Shown here: one piece after another, positions 58,335-64,000 of the stretch
Layout: each line of letters begins with the position of its first letter
How positions within the stretch are numbered: the stretch's first letter is position 1
Made by a program: the position numbers and the translations under genes
NCBI GenBank assembly: GCA_026008535.1
Contig: BRKX01000004.1
Span: 33,050,501-33,114,500 of the forward strand
DNA length: 64,000 nt
DNA from: Perilla frutescens
Lineage: Eukaryota > Streptophyta > Magnoliopsida > Lamiales > Lamiaceae
Direction: 5' to 3'
The notes under the pieces: model-generated
Database searches by the model: none
Seen by the model: the letters and a program-made list of their open reading frames with translations, nothing else
Told to the model about the DNA's origin: nothing

Positions 58335-59595
58335 CTGCCACGTTTGCCCTCATTTCCCCTCTTATTTTCTTTTTGGTGTTTTATATGTGTTGTATTTGTT
58401 TGCTTCATTTGTCCACTTTCTTCCTCCTACAGTGAGGACACTGTGGTGTCTATGTGTGGGGGGACTCTATCTGTTAGAAGTTAGTTTTTAAAAGAAAAAA
58501 AACCAAAAAAAAATTTATATTTTCTTAAACTTTTGTGGTTTTTGTTTGAATTTTGTGAAGTGTTGGCTGTCTGAGATTGGGTGATATTAGGAGGAAGGGG
58601 TGGGGACATGGTTTTGATTGGCATGTTTGGTTGTTATTTTGTAATTGAAATATACCATGCTCGTAGGTGTTCTCGAACGATGAAATTTGCAATTTGGTCA
58701 TTTTCTTTATGAGCTCTCTAAATTGTGAGATTTGAGCCAATTGAGTATATTTTATATATATATCTAGAAAGCTCAATTTCTTTTGATGAGTATGTCGGAT
58801 TTGCTTATTTGATGCTTGATTTGCCTTGTTGCCACAAGTTCACTATCTTGAGTAATTGCATGAAAATGATTAAGGCATGTAGGATTCACCTAAGCTTTGG
58901 CCTGAAGAAAAAAATCCTTGCCTTTTATTTGACCATTAGTGAGCCTGTTTGAGCCTGATTTCCATTTTTTTATGTTAACAGCTACTATACACTTAGCCTA
59001 GCTTGTTTATTTTTTTGGCTTGTTTGTTGTCCCTGAACACATGCAAGTATTCTCATAATTGTTTGAATTGTATTAAAAGGAGAATTGAAAGAACCAGCAC
59101 GTTGCTTGAAAATGATTGAAATATTGCAGCTGGATTCTAAGGAAATATGTATGATGTGCTTGCATGTTTTATTTCATTGAGCCACTTGTCCAAATTTATC
59201 CTACCTCTGACCTGAACCCCATTACAACCTTTGGAAAAGACCTTTTGATTCATGCTTGTCCTTAATTTTTGGTGATTGTGTTGACAAACGGGCAAATCTA
59301 TGTTGAGAGTGGCAAATCAGGACTTGTGTGAATTTTAACAAACTATTTCCTTACCTTTTTTGAGAGACATTGAGCGAATCCTAGTGATGCTGAATCAATT
59401 TGCACATTTTTGACTTGAATGAAGAGCATGTGTGTGTTTCATGAACAAGATGGGACAATAGTTTGTGGTTGATAATGTTGCAATCCTGACTTTGCATATT
59501 TTCAGTCCAGGGCAGCCAACACTTGTTTTGTGTTTGGAGTCTTTCTTTTGTTTAGCTATGCTCCAGGATGAACATTGTCTAAGTGTGGGGGGATT
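58335..59595 (+). other. 3' noncoding region of element D
   Basis: No gene. GTGAGGACACTGTG then ATGTGTGGGGGGACTC (about 58432-58468) is one purine tract. The conserved ATTACAAC box is at about 59216-59250. AAGTGTGGGGGGATTT (59581-59595) directly precedes the 3' LTR and is the priming tract. Confidence 0.68.
59216..59250 (+). other. Conserved 3' noncoding box, copy in D
   Basis: CCCCATTACAACCTTTGG then AAAAGACCTTTTGATTC; matches the boxes in A and C. Confidence 0.63.
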
Positions 59596-60956
59596 TGATT
59601 GGGCTAATTTTGTATATGTCTTTTGGGCCATATTGATAAGATTTGTTAGTGTTAATTGCCGTATGATTGTGTTTTGTGGAAAGAAAATGTGTTTTATGAG
59701 TCTTGCAGGCAATTAGCACAAGTTTGGAGGAATAGGCCGTTTTTGAGACGTTGCAGTCAAGTGTGAATGATACCAGAGTTGGAAGAATGTGAAACCTAGG
59801 CCGTATGGGCATAGTGGAGAATTGGAGGAGAGAGAATCTAGAACTGGGCTTGAGCGAGAAGGATCTGGGCTTGAGCGTGGGTTTCGATTGATTTTATGGG
59901 CTTAGCCGTGGCTGTAAGAGTCCAACCGTCTCAAGAGTCCTTATTTTGTCAACTTCCTAGTTGGAGTTAATCTAGGATTCTATTTTCCATAATTACAGAA
60001 TTGAATTGTAATTACCGACATATATATATATATATATTAGTAATTATCTTTTGCGACATTCTAGATTTTAGCCGCAAGAACCAGAGACGTGCTTGATCAG
60101 TTTTTTTTTATTTTCATTTCTTCGCAATCCATCGTGTTCTGCTTTTCACTACTTTGGAGGTTTGATTTAATTATGAAATCGAGCTAACTTTGTTCTTATT
60201 TCGGTGAAGATTAACAAAGCCCTGGCATAACTATACTGTGAGATCTAATTGTTTTTCTATTTTGATCAATTGCATACATTTATATTTCTCGGTGTTTAAA
60301 GACGTTAATTGTTTTGTCTCTACTAGGTAGTTGTAAATATTTAGTAGATCGGAATTAATTAGTAGCCAATTAAACCGGTTATCCGTAATTGTGGTTTAAG
60401 TTTAATTAGTGGTACAACGGTTCTTCATAATCGAGGGAATAACCGTCTTAATTCAACGGTCCTGCATTAGAGTCTGTTGGCTTTGAATCGGGTTTCTCTT
60501 GTGTTTAATGCTGTTGGCTCATTGAATCTATAGAGCATCTCTTACGGTTGTCAGTCGATTAGGGAAATAATTGGTGAAGCGTCTTCCTGATTGTCGAGAA
60601 AGTAAGGAGAAATTAGGTTGCGTCAGAAGCGTCTTCGATGGCTATAACTGATTTGCATGAATTAATTAGAATTATCTTTGTATCAAGGATCAGTATAATT
60701 GAGCTAGGGTCGAGTTAATTGGAAGCCGGAATACCTTTTATAATTTGTTAAAACACTACTCTCTGTTTGTTTACTTTACTTTAGTTTATTTAATTTTACA
60801 ACAGCAAAACCCGTTGGGAAGTTTGGTTTCTTTAGATTGAAGGTTTGGAGTAATTCTCGCTGGTCCTTTGGGAGACAATCTTGCTCGCCACTGTTCTGGA
60901 TAGTGTGGGTATACCGACTGTCGGTCGGATTATGTTTGGTGTAAAACGACACACCA
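59596..60956 (+). repeat. 3' LTR of element D
   Basis: Begins TGATTGGGC after the purine tract, ends CACACCA (1361 bp), and is followed by the target duplication TTAGT. Confidence 0.92.
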
Positions 60957-61159
60957 TTAGTCCACTGAGTTTCAGGGGTAAGGATGAAAACTCCATTAGG
61001 TCCCTCCATCCTTGGAGGAGTCCACTCTTCAATTACAGCCAACCAAGCCCTTTCATCGATGGACTTGATATACATCTTTATGCGAGATTTCCACATTGCA
61101 TAGTTATTGCCATTACTATCCATTGCCGGGGGACGGCAGTAATTTATTTGAATATCCAT
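60957..61159 (-). pseudogene. gag: Element E: Gag N-terminal part, 5' of the D insertion
   Basis: Starts at ATG 61157-61159. It reads SNGNNYAMWKSRIKMYIKS, DERAWLAVIEEW and PETQWTN, a typical copia gag N-terminus, up to the D target site. It continues at 49966 downward in the same frame. Lower down, 60776-60956 on this strand is D LTR sequence and not gag. Confidence 0.82.
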
Positions 61160-61206
61160 TTCAATGAATTAGCAATCAAAGGGTCGAATACTTAGTCTGT
61201 CAAGTA

Positions 61207-61222
61207 CCGGCTCTTGATATTA
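61207..61222 (-). promoter_or_regulatory. Primer-binding site of E, degraded
   Basis: The minus strand reads TAATATCAAGAGCCGG two bases after the LTR. It matches the copia form TGGTATCAAGAGC except that GG has become AA, which fits C-to-T decay on the other strand. Confidence 0.68.
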
Positions 61223-61224
61223 CT

Positions 61225-62247
61225 TGTTAGAATTAGTTGCCCAAATCACTGAAAATTGAAACAGATTTGTAATGTCACACTTAATGTTACTGATAGTTGA
61301 AACACTATCTTAACACAAAAATGCTGGAAATAAACAACACAATCTAACACGAAGATAGATTTTAAATCACATATAACATGCATGTGATTTCCACAGGGCA
61401 AAATTAAGCTTCCATGAGCAAACACAATAGATCAATCGATAATGTCAGACGCTATGCTCTTGACACATCAACAAAGATACATGAATTCTAATCTAGTCCT
61501 ATAACTAAATTAAATTCAAACAATACAAATCAACCTACCGTTAATTTGTAAACAAACTTGCAATAATTTCAAAACCTTCTATCTAATCTAATTTGAACAA
61601 CCTATTCACATGAATTGGTCGAACAAAGAAAACACGAAAGGTAAGAAAGAAGAAAAAAAAAGAAATCTCTTTGCTAGTTTGTGACTCGAGCTCTTCAATC
61701 TTTACACTCAGCGGCAAGATATCTTCTGCTCGAATAGCCTCTTCAAATGAGAATCACGCTCCTTAAATATGTTCTTCACTTGAATCGGCAAGAGGTCTAA
61801 GTCATCTTTATTAATGTGTGATGTAGATAACCGCCACCACTCCATCGTGTTTGAGGAAAACCGTTTTTTTTTTATAGCTGAAAGCATAACCCACGTTCAT
61901 TCCCATTTTCTAAGAATTTCCAGCAATATATATTCTAAAAAAGAAAATGGTTAAACAAATAAAGATAACAAAGATCCTTAAAGACAGGAGATAGAGTTTG
62001 ACTAATTCAAACTCTATTTAATTATTAATATATCAACCATATATATATCCGTTTATTTGAAATATCAATTTCGTGGATATATTTATGATTTAAGATATAC
62101 ACAATGGAATATAATTTATTAAAAATAATAATTCCTAAAAACTATGAAAGGATAAGATTAGTCACGACGAATATCACAGACAATGTCATGGGGATTCTGT
62201 ATGACATTATGTTCAACACAGAACTCTATTTCATACACCACTTTACA
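61225..62247 (-). repeat. 5' LTR of element E
   Basis: 1023 bp, matching 31729-32757. The inverted repeat around AAATCACAT/ATGTGATTT is at 61364-61390. The element is followed by target duplication GAATA (62248-62252). Confidence 0.92.
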
Positions 62248-62252
62248 GAATA

Positions 62253-63109
62253 GATGCAAACAACTGAATCAATTGGGATTCCAATCCCCTCAACAACATC
62301 ATCGTCAACATTAACATGAACATTGACCTTTGGTGGGGTAAAGATAGAAAGCGCATTAACAAATATATGGTAGATCCACAGTACGATCTCCCTTGTCTTG
62401 TACAAACACTGCACTGTACATGTTCTTACACGAGAATCCAACATCAGGCGCTGAGGAATAGGTATTGCCTGTATTGAATGATTGAACATCCATTTCATCA
62501 TCATGGTCAGAATAAGCTGAAAGGAAATACTGAGCAGCTACTGATGTTGAAACTGGTGTGTCTTGGACAGAGACAACATCCACTGCAACATTCAAAATCT
62601 GGATATTCATATCAGCTTGTTCATTTCACTGCATATTTTCTTCACAAAAGATCTTTTTATCTTTTGATTTCTTCTCTCAAGTGGTAGTCAGGATATCAGC
62701 TTCTTTGAACTTCTTCCAACTCGACAACAATATTGATTTCATGAAGCCTCTTTTATAATGAAGGATGCATGATACCCATCATCATTACTACTTTAGCAGG
62801 ACATGTAACATTCTGTTTTAGATCTGGATCTATGAGGTTACCAGCATCTCTCAAATGGATAACATTTAGTGTCTTCAGATTCAAAAGACTTGTTGTTGGA
62901 GACATCACTAAGTCAAACATTTCATCATCTTGCTTCTCTATAGACAAATCTGGAGCATGAGACATAGTGGGTTCATCCATTTTAGCACCAACATGTTCAG
63001 TCATGGTATGATTTGAAGTGACAGTCGATGTTGAAGTTGATGATTGAGTTCAAACTGACTTCTTATACATTTCATTGAACATAGCAAATAACTCCTTTGG
63101 ATCAGCCAT
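62253..63109 (-). pseudogene. Element F: ORF2 (env-like), N-terminal part
   Basis: ATG at 63107-63109 (MADPKELFAMFNEMYKK). A stop near 63050 and at least two frameshifts follow. The stretch LNLKTLNVIHLRDAGNLIDPDL (about 62790-62880) resembles LNSKPLTVNILGDPVNLIDPDL of E's ORF2, which ties the two families together. Element E interrupts it; the decayed end is at 31540-31723. Confidence 0.6.
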
Positions 63110-64000
63110 TCTAACCCTGTGAAGCTTTTAAAGAAAAAATACTAGAGAAAATGATGATAAAATATAAAGACCAATCAGAAAATGAGAGATATTAAGAGCC
63201 ACACAAGAATGTTTATGGGAAGAATTTTCTTAAAAATTGGCTCATCACATCACCCTTCACATCAACTGACTCCCCCTTTATCCAATAAGAGGTAGAACTC
63301 AAATATCACCTTTTTTAGAATATATATATCTTTAGTAATCCAGAAAGCACCATATCTTTTAAGGCCAGAGACACACAAGAAAAATAAACAAATGCATAAC
63401 TATAAACTAAAAAAATGTAGTTTAATATATATATATATATATATATAAATTTCAGAAACACTAATTTTGAGAATAACATCTCAGTGAACATCAGTTGAGG
63501 CACAATCCACAAATTTCATTGAATTTCGATGATGAATGAAAAGATTAATTTCTTACCTCTTTTTGAACAGAACACACTCTCATATTAAACGCCATGTGTC
63601 TAGATAGAAATCGATCGAAAATGTATTATCTTACCACCATTTTACTTGAGTGCATCGTCACTGCGAACACCGATCCTCGAGTTACTAAGTCGTAATTGTA
63701 CATTTTCAGGAGAGTGCACATGATCTGTAACATCCAAGCCTGACTCTTGTGCTCGTAGTTTTATATCAAGGCAAACTATTTATCATCATATGTATATACC
63801 ATGGACATTTCTCTAAATAAAGACTGATCATTGAGACATTAAACACGATCAAAGTACAACTGAAATAAATACCTAAGATTAAACAAAATGTAACATGCAT
63901 ATGAAATAAAAAAAATGAAAAGACACAAACAAATACAGATGTTGGACAGAACAGACACAACACAGTGCCCAACATCGACTATGCAAACATTACATAACAC
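63110..64000 (-). other. Post-pol spacer of element F
   Basis: Noncoding. It matches 28680-29212 of element G in reverse complement but has about 250 bp more in the middle (around 63250-63515), including an AT run and an AAGGGGGAG tract near 63270. A hairpin with arms GATGTTGGGC/GTCCAACATC (transcript sense) is at 63938-63976. Pol lies beyond the window. Confidence 0.65.

Larger units (their letters stand above)
49972..60956 (+). mobile_element. Element D: Athila-type element with env-like ORF2
   Basis: Plus strand, inserted in E gag with perfect target duplication TTAGT (49967-49971 and 60957-60961). LTRs are 49972-51323 and 59596-60956. The primer site matches tRNA-Asp with one mismatch. 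It retains gag, protease and most of RT but lacks nearly all RNase H and all integrase. A conserved stem-loop, an ORF2 split by a MITE and three purine tracts follow. Confidence 0.94.
31729..62247 (-). mobile_element. Element E: Sirevirus-type copia, about 30 kb with two nested insertions
   Basis: Minus strand, with perfect target duplication GAATA (31724-31728 and 62248-62252). The 5' LTR is 61225-62247 and the 3' LTR 31729-32757. Removing H (34947-44690) and D (49972-60956) leaves gag, pol, ORF2 and purine tracts in canonical Sirevirus order. The frames are broken and the integrase glutamate is replaced, so it is inactive. It lies in the ORF2 region of element F. Confidence 0.93.
29213..64000 (-). 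mobile_element. Element F: Sirevirus-type copia, extends past the right edge
   Basis: Minus strand. Its 3' LTR is at 29213-30783 and its ORF2 region is split by element E: 31540-31723 and 62253-63109. The post-pol spacer runs to the window end. Pol, gag and the 5' LTR lie beyond 64000. It is inserted in copia remnant G, whose sequence stops at 29212. Confidence 0.75.

Noticed and set aside
60776..60956. Continuation of E gag into the ORF 60776-61159
   Set aside because: Only 60957-61159 is gag. The remainder is reverse-strand LTR of D that happens to stay open.

Overview
The window is a block of nested plant LTR retrotransposons. I found no host gene, rRNA, tRNA or CRISPR array. The organism is a flowering plant, most likely a eudicot (inference). 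The evidence is the mix of Ty3/gypsy Tekay-type chromoviruses (chromodomain at the pol C-terminus), Athila-type elements (tRNA-Asp primer site, DLGA protease, FMDD reverse transcriptase, env-like ORF2) and Sirevirus-type Ty1/copia elements (repeated AAGGGGGAG purine tracts, ORF2 after pol). Element names A to I below are mine.

Left block (1-29212). Element A is a minus-strand gag-protease element with its 5' LTR at 13802-15264; its 3' LTR lies off the left edge. A complete Tekay chromovirus (349-10364) sits in A's 3' noncoding region with a TTAAG target duplication. Its LTRs differ at one position that I can find, and its 1496-codon gag-pol ORF is unbroken. A rearranged chromovirus remnant (I, 15581-17543) follows. 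Next comes an Athila-type pol remnant (B, 17544-21552), interrupted by element C (21553-27704), another gag-protease-only element. C's second LTR is cut off at about 27704 by a plus-strand copia remnant (G, 27705-29212).

Right block (29213-64000). This is a nest that target duplications resolve. Copia F (minus, 29213 to beyond 64000) lies in G. Copia E (minus, 31729-62247, TSD GAATA) lies in F's ORF2 region. E carries two insertions. One is H (34947-44690), a tandem array of a gag-only gypsy element with four LTRs and three bodies. The other is D (49972-60956, TSD TTAGT), an Athila-type element with a degraded gag-protease-RT frame and an env-like ORF2. D's ORF2 is split by an 802-bp hAT-like MITE (57154-57955, TSD GCAGTGGC). 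The deepest chain is G > F > E > D > MITE.

The chromovirus is the only element here with all enzymatic domains in an open frame. A, C and H encode Gag (A and C also a protease) and would need enzymes supplied in trans. The most interesting signals are noncoding: an eight-hairpin array in the chromovirus LTR; a stem-loop with compensatory changes, retained just after the gag/pol frame in four different Athila-type elements even where pol is missing; hairpins just after pol in the copia elements; and recurring purine tracts and conserved 3' boxes. All coordinates and difference counts were read by eye; nothing was aligned by software.
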